A program made the position numbers and the translations under genes. Of a DNA stretch of 64,000 bases, positions 9,101 to 15,564 are shown in pieces. The number at the start of each line of letters is the position of its first letter. The first letter of the stretch is position 1. This stretch comes from HGM04593 sp045646965 (GTDB lineage: Bacteria > Bacteroidota > Bacteroidia > Bacteroidales > Bacteroidaceae), in contig JAZRLR010000034.1 in NCBI GenBank assembly GCA_045646965.1, positions 26,239 through 90,238 on the forward strand. Reading direction: 5' to 3'. The notes beneath the pieces are model-generated. The model did no database searches, was not told the origin of the DNA, and was given only the letters and a program-made list of their open reading frames with translations.

Positions 9101-9904
9101 GTCGGCCGAGGGTCTTGCGGGGAAGGCGGGTAGAGGCTCGTCGCTCTCTGTTATAAAATAGTACCCTTGCTGTGAGTAGAAATTCTGCGCGTGCTCATAC
9201 TTTCCCGACTTGTAGTTCCACGACACCGTGCCGGTGGCATAAAAGAGCAGACGACCACTCTCGCGCCACAGAGGCACCTCGCAGAGGTCGTCGGGCAAGG
9301 TGTGTATATTTGTCTCGGGCAGGATTGTGCCGCCGTAACCATAGAGACGCACCTTGTCTATCTCCTTAAAACCCATCTTGGCAAGCTCGGCCGAGGTTAT
9401 CTGATGCATACCGCGCTCGGTAACAGATATTTTCACCCAGCGTCCCTGCGCAAGAAGCGAGTTTTCGGCATAGCGGGCGGGGGCGGAGGTGCGCGGCAGC
9501 GACGCCGGAGCCCTCTCGGCGCGAGGCTCCCGTTTCACCGAGAGCTTGTAGGATTCTATGCGCTTGAACTTGCCGTCGGTGCAGACTACGGGGAGAAACA
9601 GGATATTCAGCTGTGGCTCCTTTGCCGCAATGGAGACGTAGGTCTCAACGACGGGCACAGAGGGCACCTCGCCTGCACGCAGACGATAGCGGGCGACCTC
9701 CTCGGCACTCATAGGAGTGTATTCGGGATACTCCACTGCGGCACTGTACTCGTAGCCCTCGTAGTCGGCGGGCAAGGGAAGCACCTGCGAGCAGACAGGC
9801 AGCAGAGAGTCGCTCTGCGCCCTGCTCCACTCCACGGCGACAAACTGCGCCTGCGCAGCCACCGCAAAGAGAAGGAGTATAAAAAAGAGTATCTTCTGTT
9901 TCAT
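6170..9904 (-). CDS. porU: Type IX secretion system sortase PorU
   Basis: 1244 residues, in the usual size range for PorU. Signal peptide at 1-19 (ILFFILLLFAVAAQAQ). A long N-terminal beta region is followed by a gingipain-type C25 peptidase domain. The catalytic His sits in VVNYSGHGSATTMSHE (about residue 749) and the catalytic Cys in VTASCDIGPFD (about residue 781). The C-terminus has beta domains and ends LPTGVYLYRACISSGESRAV...GKFMVINNK, itself a CTD-like fold. PorU cleaves the C-terminal signal from secreted cargo and joins the cargo to A-LPS (established for P. gingivalis). It begins 6 bases after the upstream FAH-family gene, so it may be read from the rex promoter. Confidence 0.94.
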   Translation of the reverse strand: MKQKILFFILLLFAVAAQAQFVAVEWSRAQSDSLLPVCSQVLPLPADYEGYEYSAAVEYPEYTPMSAEEVARYRLRAGEVPSVPVVETYVSIAAKEPQLNILFLPVVCTDGKFKRIESYKLSVKREPRAERAPASLPRTSAPARYAENSLLAQGRWVKISVTERGMHQITSAELAKMGFKEIDKVRLYGYGGTILPETNIHTLPDDLCEVPLWRESGRLLFYATGTVSWNYKSGKYEHAQNFYSQQGYYFITESDEPLPAFPARPSADSYAATLTTYPDYLLYEKDEISLCNFGRVMLDGYNFAKGRTRSYSFDLTGFAGSTLSADVSFGTSAEATSSVAVEINGKKLGNIGLPQLSSADLGKISVGKFNATPAANTTVKLTHSVSVDGQSGFLDYIRLNFSRDLAFRTPQMNFRGNGTAGNAKFVIAQAPASLCVLNVSSSAGIYAVEGTHADGKYSFAAPASSGDEYVAFDTKASFPSVKIVGAVSNQNLHAMGQTDMVIIVPSSGKLLSSAERLAEAHRLYDEMTVAVVTAEQVYNEFSSGTPDATAYRRFVKMLYDRAADAAAAPKYLLLFGDGCVDNRMLSYPLRTPDDYLLCYESENSVSAVYSYVLEDYFGFLDDNEGGYHKRDKIDVGVGRLPVKTASEAEAVVDKLISYMRNDVAGAWQNVVTLLGDDGDEDIPNQHMKDAEAVAAVMKENYPGYIVDRIYWDNFEPVANSTGNSYPQVTSTIYDRLNEGALVVNYSGHGSATTMSHEMAWLVADMQALSSPRLPFWVTASCDIGPFDLGDNSLAEAAMLNPAGGAVGLLTTTRTVLQVYNSIINRAFMQQLLTSSRNGRKQAVGDALRIAKNNVINTSSDLSENKLQFVLIGDPALRLKLPEYNIVVESFNGVPATQQADVPAGGTLTVQGYVSASDGSVAADFTGLLSATLFDSEEEVITKDNLGLGTFSYTAHEKKLFAGSDSVKDGKFKITMPVPMDISYSGEAGLLNFFSVDNAKARSAQGLFDNFLIAGTASSDANDGKGPEIKVYLNTPSFADGDEVNATPCLFAEFYDENGINTIGTGIGHDIKLEIDNDINHTYNLNDAYTPVVGDYKRGTVVCPLKELPAGEHKLLLRAWDIFNNSTVVELTFVVVPHLAPQLASLTLAPNPARGGVTSYFELRHDLPQSALDVIVEVLDFQGRVLWRNSEKTVCDGGVYTLVWNVTSLGGSPLPTGVYLYRACISSGESRAVTKTGKFMVINNK

Positions 9905-9910
9905 AGCAGT

Positions 9911-10525
9911 TTATCGAATGCGGAAATCGAGAACTTTATCCTCGCCCAGATAACCCCTCAAATGTGTGTTTATGCGGGCGGGGCCCACACCTGCGGGAGT
10001 TCCGGTGAAGATGAGGTCACCTGTCTTCAGGGTGCAGAAACGGCTCACATAGGCCACAATCTCATCGACCGAGAAGAGCATCTGCGAGGTGCTTGCGCTC
10101 TGCACCACCTCGTCGTCTATGGTGAGCGAGAAGTGTGTGTCGTTTATATCGAAATTCTCCACAGGGCGGAACTCGCCGAGCACGGCTGCGCCGTCGAAGC
10201 CCTTTGAGAGTTCCCACGGAGCGCCTGCGGCAATCATCTGTCGCTGCATCTCACGGGCGGTGAAGTCTATGCCCACGGTAATTGCGTCGTAGTAACGACG
10301 GGCAAAGCGGGCAGGGATACTCTTGCCCAGCTGATTTATGCGCACAACAACCTCGGCCTCGTAGTCTATCTGTCCCAGGAAGTCGGGCATATAGAAATGC
10401 TTGCCGTTCTTCAGGATAGAGGAGTCGGGTTTCATAAATATCATCGGGAACTGCGGTTTCTGGGTAGTTCCGTCGAACTCAAATGCGTGACAAGGGTAGT
10501 TCTTCCCTACTGCTATTATTTTCAT
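9911..10525 (-). CDS. Fumarylacetoacetate hydrolase family enzyme
   Basis: 204 residues, the short single-domain FAH form. Metal-binding acidic residues are visible in QIDYEAEVVVRI (the E-x-E pair) and in VGIDFTAREMQ. KGFDGAAVLGEF and LIFTGTPAGVGPA are the family's substrate-loop and C-terminal signatures. Relatives act as acylpyruvases, oxaloacetate decarboxylases or isomerases on 2-oxo acids; which one applies cannot be told from sequence. The ATG overlaps the rex stop by four bases (ATGA), so translation is probably coupled to rex. That would place it under NADH/NAD+ control if Rex regulates its own operon, which is inference. Confidence 0.85.
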   Translation of the reverse strand: MKIIAVGKNYPCHAFEFDGTTQKPQFPMIFMKPDSSILKNGKHFYMPDFLGQIDYEAEVVVRINQLGKSIPARFARRYYDAITVGIDFTAREMQRQMIAAGAPWELSKGFDGAAVLGEFRPVENFDINDTHFSLTIDDEVVQSASTSQMLFSVDEIVAYVSRFCTLKTGDLIFTGTPAGVGPARINTHLRGYLGEDKVLDFRIR

Positions 10526-11193
10526 CGGCTGATGGTTTTTGTCTCCTGCTCGCCGTCGAGCCCTTCGAGACGATTAAACATAAGTGAAAGATGCGCATAG
10601 AGCGAGGTGTTCTGCACCACAATATTGTCGGGCACCCTGATGCGCAAAGGGGTGAAGTTCCATATAGCCTTCACGCCCCACACGACCATTTTATCGGCAA
10701 CCTCCTGCGCGCTCTCTATGGGCACGGTGAGGACACCTATGCGCACATTGTGGCGGCGCATCTGCTTTTCGAGCTCGCTGATGTGGTACACGGGAATACC
10801 CGACACGTTGTGCCCCACGATGTTACGGCTCACATCGAAAGCTGCCACAATCTCGAGACCGAACTGCTTGAGGCCCGAGTCGTTGAGCAGCGCAGTGCCC
10901 AAACGGCCCGTGCCAAAGAGGAAAGCCTTGTGCATACGGGTAAAGCCCAGAAAATCCTCGAGCACCTGCAACAGGTTATCTATGTCGTAGCCCACACGGG
11001 TGCGCCCCACGATATTTACACACGAGAGGTCCTTTGCAATCTGTGAGGCAACGATATTTGTCTCCTTCGACAGGCGTGTCGATGAGACATACTGCTCGCC
11101 ACGCGTCTTCAGCAGGCGGCACACCGACAGGTACCACGGCAGGCGACGCAGCGTGGGCTCGGGAACTTTTTCTGTATTGTGTATCTCAATCAT
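10522..11193 (-). CDS. rex: Redox-sensing transcriptional repressor Rex
   Basis: About 223 residues from the ATG at 11193. The frame is open to 11217, but a promoter box at 11232-11239 leaves almost no leader for that start, and VPEPTLRRLPWYL is the normal Rex N-terminus. Residues 1-75 form the winged-helix DNA-binding domain (STRLSKETNIVASQIAKDLS). The rest is a Rossmann domain with AFLFGTGRLGTALL, the NAD(H) pocket, and a C-terminal swap helix. Rex represses fermentation and respiration genes and lets go when NADH is high (known for the family). It is divergent from the SUI1-like gene and overlaps the FAH-family gene by four bases. Confidence 0.93.
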   Translation of the reverse strand: MIEIHNTEKVPEPTLRRLPWYLSVCRLLKTRGEQYVSSTRLSKETNIVASQIAKDLSCVNIVGRTRVGYDIDNLLQVLEDFLGFTRMHKAFLFGTGRLGTALLNDSGLKQFGLEIVAAFDVSRNIVGHNVSGIPVYHISELEKQMRRHNVRIGVLTVPIESAQEVADKMVVWGVKAIWNFTPLRIRVPDNIVVQNTSLYAHLSLMFNRLEGLDGEQETKTISR

Positions 11194-11231
11194 AAGCGGG
11201 CGCATACTCACGCGCATAATTATTAACGTAG

Positions 11232-11262
11232 CAAAAGTAATGTTATTTTGCGAGCAGGGAAA
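11232..11262 (-). promoter_or_regulatory. Predicted rex promoter
   Basis: On the minus strand the -7 box reads TACTTTTG (11232-11239), an exact TAnnTTTG match, with TTTC (11259-11262), one change from the -33 TTTG, 19 bases upstream. It lies in the divergent gap between rex and the SUI1-like gene and supports the internal rex start at 11193. Confidence 0.55.
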
Positions 11263-11320
11263 AAATATGCGGGATTATTATTATATTAGCAACCGATTAA
11301 CTGCAAGAGAGAGAAAAAGT

Positions 11321-11659
11321 ATGAAAAAAAACGACTGGAAAGATAGGCTGAACATTGTCTACTCCACAAACCCCGATTTCCAATATTCCACCGATGAAAA
11401 GGAGGAAATTGAGACACTTCCCAAGCAACAGCAGAAGCTGCGCGTGAGCATAGAGAAGAACCACCGCGGCGGAAAAACCGTGACCATAGTGAAAAACTTT
11501 GTCGGCAGCGAGGAGGATATAAAAGAGCTCGGCAGGCTGCTGAAGACAAAGTGCGGAGTGGGCGGCAGCGTAAAAGAGGGAGAAATTCTCGTTCAAGGAG
11601 AATTCAAGGAAAAAGTTATTGAAATATTGAAAAAAGAGGGCTACAGCCAAACAAAATAG
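11321..11659 (+). CDS. SUI1/YciH-type translation initiation factor
   Basis: 112 residues from the ATG at 11321; the longer open frame upstream runs through the rex promoter region and is not protein-like. After a short charged N-terminus the SUI1 fold follows: LRVSIEKNHRGGKTVTIVKNF, then GSEEDIKELGRLLKTKCGVGGSVKEGEILVQG, the eIF1/YciH signature. Bacterial YciH has been linked to start-site fidelity, but its role in Bacteroidales is not settled. It is a single-gene unit divergent from rex, followed about 80 bases later by pyrE. Confidence 0.88.
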   Translation: MKKNDWKDRLNIVYSTNPDFQYSTDEKEEIETLPKQQQKLRVSIEKNHRGGKTVTIVKNFVGSEEDIKELGRLLKTKCGVGGSVKEGEILVQGEFKEKVIEILKKEGYSQTK

Positions 11660-11742
11660 GAAAAACAACAGCTTTTGACATATTTTTATTTTATCTTCGC
11701 AACGAAAACAAGCAAATTCATTTAACTAAAATATCAGAAATT

Positions 11743-12387
11743 ATGGCAAACAAATCTAAATTATTACTTGCAGCCGAGCTGCTGAAAATCAAGGCAGTGA
11801 AGTTACAGCCCACAGAGCCTTTCACTTGGGCATCGGGTTGGAAATCTCCTTTCTACTGTGACAACCGCAAGACTTTGTCTTTCCCCGAGCTGCGCACACG
11901 CGTAAAGCTCGGTCTTGCCAACCTCATTCTCGAGGAGTTCCCCGAGGCTGACACCGTGGCAGGCGTTGCAACAGGTGCCATCGCACAGGGTGCTCTCGTA
12001 GCCGAGGAACTTGCAAAACCCTTTGTATATGTACGTCCCAAAGCCAAAGACCACGGCCTCGGCAACCAGATTGAGGGTGACATTCAGCCCGGAGCAAAGG
12101 TTGTAGTGGTTGAGGACCTCGTATCTACAGGTATGAGCAGTTTGAAGGCCGTAGACGCTTTGCGTGCCGCAGGCGTAGAGGTTGTAGGTATGGTTGCATC
12201 GTTCACATACGGCTTCAGCGTAGCCGAGGAGGCTTTTGCCAACGCAGGCGTGAAGCTCGTAACCCTCACCGACTATGAGCACGTGCTCGAGGCAGCAAAA
12301 GAGACCGGATATATCACCGAAGAGGTTATGCCCACACTGCGTGAGTGGCGCGCCAACCCCTCGGAGTGGAGAAACGACTTAAAGTAA
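11743..12387 (+). CDS. pyrE: Orotate phosphoribosyltransferase
   Basis: 214 residues, normal length. It joins orotate to PRPP to make OMP in pyrimidine synthesis. The PRPP-binding motif is VVVVEDLVSTGMSSLKAV (about residues 120-137). FVYVRPKAKDHGLGNQIEG is the flexible-loop lysine region, and PFTWASGWKSPFYCDNRKTLSFP is the N-terminal orotate-side signature. The ATG at 11743 starts MANKSKLLLAAELLK, the typical start. It heads a tight three-gene run with an SRPBCC protein (4-base gap) and argH (4-base gap). Confidence 0.97.
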   Translation: MANKSKLLLAAELLKIKAVKLQPTEPFTWASGWKSPFYCDNRKTLSFPELRTRVKLGLANLILEEFPEADTVAGVATGAIAQGALVAEELAKPFVYVRPKAKDHGLGNQIEGDIQPGAKVVVVEDLVSTGMSSLKAVDALRAAGVEVVGMVASFTYGFSVAEEAFANAGVKLVTLTDYEHVLEAAKETGYITEEVMPTLREWRANPSEWRNDLK

Positions 12388-12391
12388 TGCT

Positions 12392-12802
12392 ATGAGCCAA
12401 TACGAAAGCAGCGTAAAGAACATTCCCTACCCCCAGGAGAGAGTATACAGCAAACTCGAAGACCTCAATAACCTCGAGAGCATCAAAGACCGCGTGCCGC
12501 AGGACAAGGTGAAGGAATTCGCCTTCGACCGCGACAGCGTAACCGTAGAGGTTTCGCCTTTGGGCAAAATAACACTCAAGATTATTGAGCGCGAGGAGCC
12601 CAAGTGCATCAAATTCGAGACCGTGGGCTCTCCTATGCCCGCAAACTTCTGGGTGCAGATTATCCCCGACGGCGACCAGGCGTCAAAGATGAGAGTTGTG
12701 GCAAAGGCCGAGATTAATTTTATGCTACGCTCAATGATTGAAAAACCTTTGAAGGATGGGCTCGAGAAGATTGCCGACGCCCTCTCTATGATAGCATATT
12801 GA
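12392..12802 (+). CDS. SRPBCC-fold (polyketide cyclase-like) protein
   Basis: 136 residues with the START-like pattern: YESSVKNIPYPQERVYSKLEDLNNLESIKDRVP at the N-terminus, then beta strands (EVSPLGKITLKIIEREEPKCIKFET) and a C-terminal helix (LKDGLEKIADALSMIAY). This fold binds hydrophobic ligands, but no ligand is known here. No signal peptide, so cytoplasmic. It sits between pyrE and argH with 4-base gaps on each side, an arrangement recurring in Bacteroidales. A link to pyrimidine or arginine synthesis is a guess from position only. Confidence 0.75.
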   Translation: MSQYESSVKNIPYPQERVYSKLEDLNNLESIKDRVPQDKVKEFAFDRDSVTVEVSPLGKITLKIIEREEPKCIKFETVGSPMPANFWVQIIPDGDQASKMRVVAKAEINFMLRSMIEKPLKDGLEKIADALSMIAY

Positions 12803-12806
12803 TTAT

Positions 12807-14147
12807 ATGGCAAAAAAACTTTGGCAGAAAAACATAGATGTAAACCCCGAGATTGAGCGTTTCACCGTGGGAAAAGACCGCGAAATGGACCTCTTTCTTG
12901 CCCGCTACGACATTATAGGCTCACTCGCCCACAGCGCTATGCTGCAGAGCATCGGTATGCTCACAGCCGAGGAGAAAGAGAGCCTGCACAACGAGCTGCG
13001 CAATATATACGCCACCGTGGAAGAGGGCAACTTCGTCATTGAGGAGGGCGTGGAGGATGTGCACTCACAGGTGGAGCTTATGCTCACACGCAAGCTGGGC
13101 GACACAGGAAAGAAGATACACAGCGGCCGCTCACGCAACGACCAGGTGCTGCTCGACCTGAAGCTCTTCACACGCAAGGAGTTGCAGAATATCTGCGAAG
13201 CGGTAAAAGAGCTCTTCGACGCACTCATAGAGCAGAGCGACAAGCACAAAGACGTGCTTATGCCGGGCTACACACACCTCCAGGTGGCTATGCCCTCGTC
13301 GTTTGGTCTGTGGTTCGGCGCGTACGCCGAGAGCCTCGCCGACGATATGCTCTATCTGCAGGCGGCCTACAGAATGTGTAACCGCAACCCCCTGGGCTCT
13401 GCTGCAGGATACGGCTCGTCGTTCCCCCTCAACCGCACAATGACCACAGAGCTCCTGGGCTTCGACTCAATGAACTACAACGTGGTATATGCACAAATGG
13501 GACGCGGCAAGTGCGAGCGCAACGTGGCTTATGCCCTTGCGAGCGTGGCCGGCACACTCTCAAAGATGGCTTTCGACGCCTGTATGTTCAACTCACAGAA
13601 CTTCGGCTTTGTAAAACTCCCCGCCGAGTGTACCACAGGAAGCAGCATTATGCCGCACAAGAAAAACCCCGATGTGTTTGAGCTTCTGCGTGCAAAATGC
13701 AACCGTCTGCAGGCACTGCCCACAGATATCATCCTTATTATGAACAACCTGCCCAGCGGATACTTCCGCGACTTGCAGATTATAAAGGAGCTCTTCCTGC
13801 CCGCATTCGAGAGTCTCAAAGAGTGCATCGATATGGCGACATATATCATACGACGCATAGAGGCAAAGAGAGATATTCTGGAGGACAGCCGCTACGACGC
13901 GATGTTCAGCGTAGAGGAGGTGAACCGCCTTGCGGCCGAGGGTATGCCCTTCCGCGATGCATATAAAAAGGTGGGACTCGACATTGAGGCCGGCACCTTC
14001 ACCCCCGACAAGAATATCAGACACACACACGAAGGCAGCATAGGCAACTTGTGCAACGAGCAGATAACAGCCCTTATGGAGAGCATCTGCGAAGCTATGA
14101 ACTTTGAAAAAACCCGAGAAGCAGAGAAAGCACTGCTCGGACGATAG
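12807..14147 (+). CDS. argH: Argininosuccinate lyase
   Basis: 446 residues, family-typical. It splits argininosuccinate into arginine and fumarate, the last step of arginine synthesis. The superfamily signature GSSIMPHKKNPDVFELLRAKCNRLQ holds the catalytic Ser on its flexible loop. Other conserved blocks are EDVHSQVEL, GKKIHSGRSRNDQ and MPGYTHLQVAMP (catalytic His region). It is the last gene of the pyrE run and is followed by a clear terminator hairpin at 14173-14209. Confidence 0.97.
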   Translation: MAKKLWQKNIDVNPEIERFTVGKDREMDLFLARYDIIGSLAHSAMLQSIGMLTAEEKESLHNELRNIYATVEEGNFVIEEGVEDVHSQVELMLTRKLGDTGKKIHSGRSRNDQVLLDLKLFTRKELQNICEAVKELFDALIEQSDKHKDVLMPGYTHLQVAMPSSFGLWFGAYAESLADDMLYLQAAYRMCNRNPLGSAAGYGSSFPLNRTMTTELLGFDSMNYNVVYAQMGRGKCERNVAYALASVAGTLSKMAFDACMFNSQNFGFVKLPAECTTGSSIMPHKKNPDVFELLRAKCNRLQALPTDIILIMNNLPSGYFRDLQIIKELFLPAFESLKECIDMATYIIRRIEAKRDILEDSRYDAMFSVEEVNRLAAEGMPFRDAYKKVGLDIEAGTFTPDKNIRHTHEGSIGNLCNEQITALMESICEAMNFEKTREAEKALLGR

Positions 14148-14172
14148 AGGCATAACTGTTAAAAAAAGATAT

Positions 14173-14215
14173 GCAGCCGGCGGAGATACAATAAAAGACC
14201 GTCGGCTGCGTTTTT
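14173..14215 (+). terminator. Rho-independent terminator after argH
   Basis: GCAGCCGGCGG (14173-14183) pairs with CCGTCGGCTGC (14199-14209), an 11-bp stem with one G-T pair, followed by GTTTTT. It closes the pyrE-SRPBCC-argH operon 25 bases past the argH stop. Confidence 0.8.
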
Positions 14216-14236
14216 CATTGAGAGACAAGGCTTTTT

Positions 14237-14764
14237 ATGACACACAGACTATTGGCAATTATTGCGGCAGCGATGCTTGTGACAGCCTGCACCGACGAAG
14301 AGTCGAGCGGCGGCTACCCCGTATATTTCAAATGTAGCGAAGAGTACCCCGTGAGCATAACACAAGGCTCGGGGCAGTTCATACAAATAGAGCGCGACGG
14401 AGCATCGGCCTACAAACTCACATACTACGAGGGCAATGCGCGCCGCGAAAAGAGCGTGCAACGCACCGCGGCCGAGATAAGAGAAGGAGCGCTGCGATAC
14501 GGCCTCGGAGGGCTCATCGTGGGCACCCCGTCGGCATACGACGGAGAGCGCTGGGCATTCGACCTGGCCTGCCCCAAATGCGAGCTCGCAAGCCGCAAGC
14601 TCACCCTCGACCTCGACGGAGGCTTCGCCCACGCCCACTGCAAGAAATGCGCCTCAAAATTCGACCTCAACAGCGGTGGAATACCCATAGAAGGCGATTC
14701 AAGACGCGCAATGTTCCGCTACAAAGTGTACCGCGACGGCACATTTATGGTAATAATAAATTAA
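14237..14764 (+). CDS. Small lipoprotein with two CxxC pairs
   Basis: 175 residues. Signal peptide with lipobox LVTACTDEESSGG (Cys18 lipidated). The mature part has a beta-rich domain and, at about 115-145, CPKCE ... HCKKCASKFDLNSGG. The spacing and the -KFDLNSGG- following it resemble the cluster-binding loop of Rieske proteins (CxH...CxxH). Here, however, the ligands are four cysteines, so a zinc-ribbon or rubredoxin-like site is more likely than a [2Fe-2S] Rieske centre. Exported lipoproteins of this type are seen in Bacteroidales without known function. It stands alone between the argH terminator and the tRNA. Confidence 0.65.
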   Translation: MTHRLLAIIAAAMLVTACTDEESSGGYPVYFKCSEEYPVSITQGSGQFIQIERDGASAYKLTYYEGNARREKSVQRTAAEIREGALRYGLGGLIVGTPSAYDGERWAFDLACPKCELASRKLTLDLDGGFAHAHCKKCASKFDLNSGGIPIEGDSRRAMFRYKVYRDGTFMVIIN

Positions 14765-14775
14765 ATCGCAGTTTT

Positions 14776-14807
14776 TTTGCTTTATTTGTTAAAAGCCATT
14801 ACCTTTG
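14776..14807 (+). promoter_or_regulatory. Promoter of tRNA-Leu
   Basis: TTTG (14776-14779), 20 bases, then TACCTTTG (14800-14807): a perfect Bacteroidota -33/-7 pair ending 37 bases before the mature tRNA 5' end. It is one of the clearest promoters in the window. Confidence 0.8.
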
Positions 14808-14844
14808 CACTGCTTTTACAAAAAGCAACTCATAACAAAAGGTC

Positions 14845-14929
14845 GCTCGAATGGTGGAATCGGTAGACACGAAGGACTTAAAATCCTTTGGCCTTAACAG
14901 CCGTGCGGGTTCAAGTCCCGCTTCGAGTA
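14845..14929 (+). tRNA. tRNA-Leu (anticodon TAA)
   Basis: An 85-base class II tRNA. The acceptor stem is GCTCGAA (14845-14851) against TTCGAGT (14922-14928), discriminator A at 14929, no encoded CCA. The anticodon arm AAGGA-CTTAAAA-TCCTT gives anticodon TAA. GGTTCAAGTCCC forms the T arm, and GCCTTAACAGCC lies in the long variable-arm region typical of tRNA-Leu. The A-box TGGTGGAATCGGTAGACAC is diagnostic. Confidence 0.97.
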
Positions 14930-14937
14930 CTGGGTCA

Positions 14938-14971
14938 ATCTCTTGCAATTGCAAGAGATTTTTCTTTTTAT
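14938..14971 (+). terminator. Terminator of tRNA-Leu
   Basis: The palindrome ATCTCTTGCAATTGCAAGAGAT (14938-14959) followed by TTTTCTTTTT ends transcription about 10 bases after the tRNA. Confidence 0.8.
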
Positions 14972-15173
14972 GCAACCATCTTTTCACATTAAAATATGCG
15001 CGAATAGATTTCTTTCTCACATCGTTCGGGAAACAGTTGGCTTGCTGGCTTGACCTATTCGGGACATTCAAAGGATTTCTCGAAGACCTGGTCGCTCTCG
15101 GCACTTTACAAGGCTATCCCCGGCACAACAGGCCTCGATGGTAACAAGCAGGTGCATAACTTCCAGCTCACAG

Positions 15174-15410
15174 GTGCTTGGGGGTATTATGCTTCTGCTT
15201 TTCGGAACTATCGCATCGGTCGGTATCAATACCTTGGTAAAGAACAAGGTAGACCTTGGCAATACGCGCAACCTTGTAATTGTATCCCTAATCCTCACAA
15301 CAGGTGTTGGCGGTGCCGAAATGACCATAGGCAGCATAACGATAGGCGGTATCGGCCTGTCAGCTTTGGTGGGTGTGATACTGAATCTTATTCTCCCCAA
15401 GAATCGGTAA
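15174..15410 (+). pseudogene. C-terminal remnant of a UraA-type uracil permease
   Basis: The frame from about 15174 to the stop at 15410 encodes roughly 78 residues beginning VLGGIMLLLFGTIASVGI and continuing with TRNLVIVSLILTTGVGGAEM and GLSALVGVILNLILPK. This is the last part of nucleobase:cation symporter-2 proteins of the UraA type. The N-terminal ~320 residues of a full protein are absent: the in-frame codons upstream of 15174 are not UraA-like, and no ribosome-binding site or start fits. It is therefore a decayed 3' fragment, lying 245 bases after tRNA-Leu. Confidence 0.7.
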
Positions 15411-15487
15411 TACCCAATGATAACTTTATATTTGCTTAACTTCTCGGCAAATACCTTGCGGCTCAAAGATATAAATCATAAGAAATC

Positions 15488-15510
15488 AGGACATCGAAAT
15501 TCGATGTCCT
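15488..15510. terminator. Palindromic hairpin between the UraA relic and the PSD-like gene
   Basis: AGGACATCGAA-A-TTCGATGTCCT (15488-15510) is a perfect inverted repeat followed on the plus strand by AATTTT. It could serve the PSD-like gene (ending at 15565 on the minus strand) or the relic. The T-tract is weak on the minus side. Confidence 0.55.
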
Positions 15511-15564
15511 AATTTTAGTATTTACAGGAGCACTCTGTTAAATGTCTCCTCTTATAATTTTTAT

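Noticed and set aside
11000..11320. N-terminal extension of the SUI1-like protein
   Set aside because: This part reads through rex and its promoter in antisense; the family starts at 11321.
11671..11699. Promoter for pyrE (TTTG 11674-11677, TATCTTCG 11692-11699)
   Set aside because: The boxes are only 14 bases apart and the -7 box has a mismatch, so it is too weak to list, although pyrE must have a promoter near here.
14851..15144. Open frame starting MVESVDTKDLKSFGLNSRAG
   Set aside because: It is the tRNA-Leu sequence read as protein, a well-known false gene; the tRNA fold is clear.
15068..15466. Minus-strand frame of 132 codons opposite the permease relic
   Set aside because: It mirrors the UraA-type fragment on the plus strand and has no recognisable start or family.
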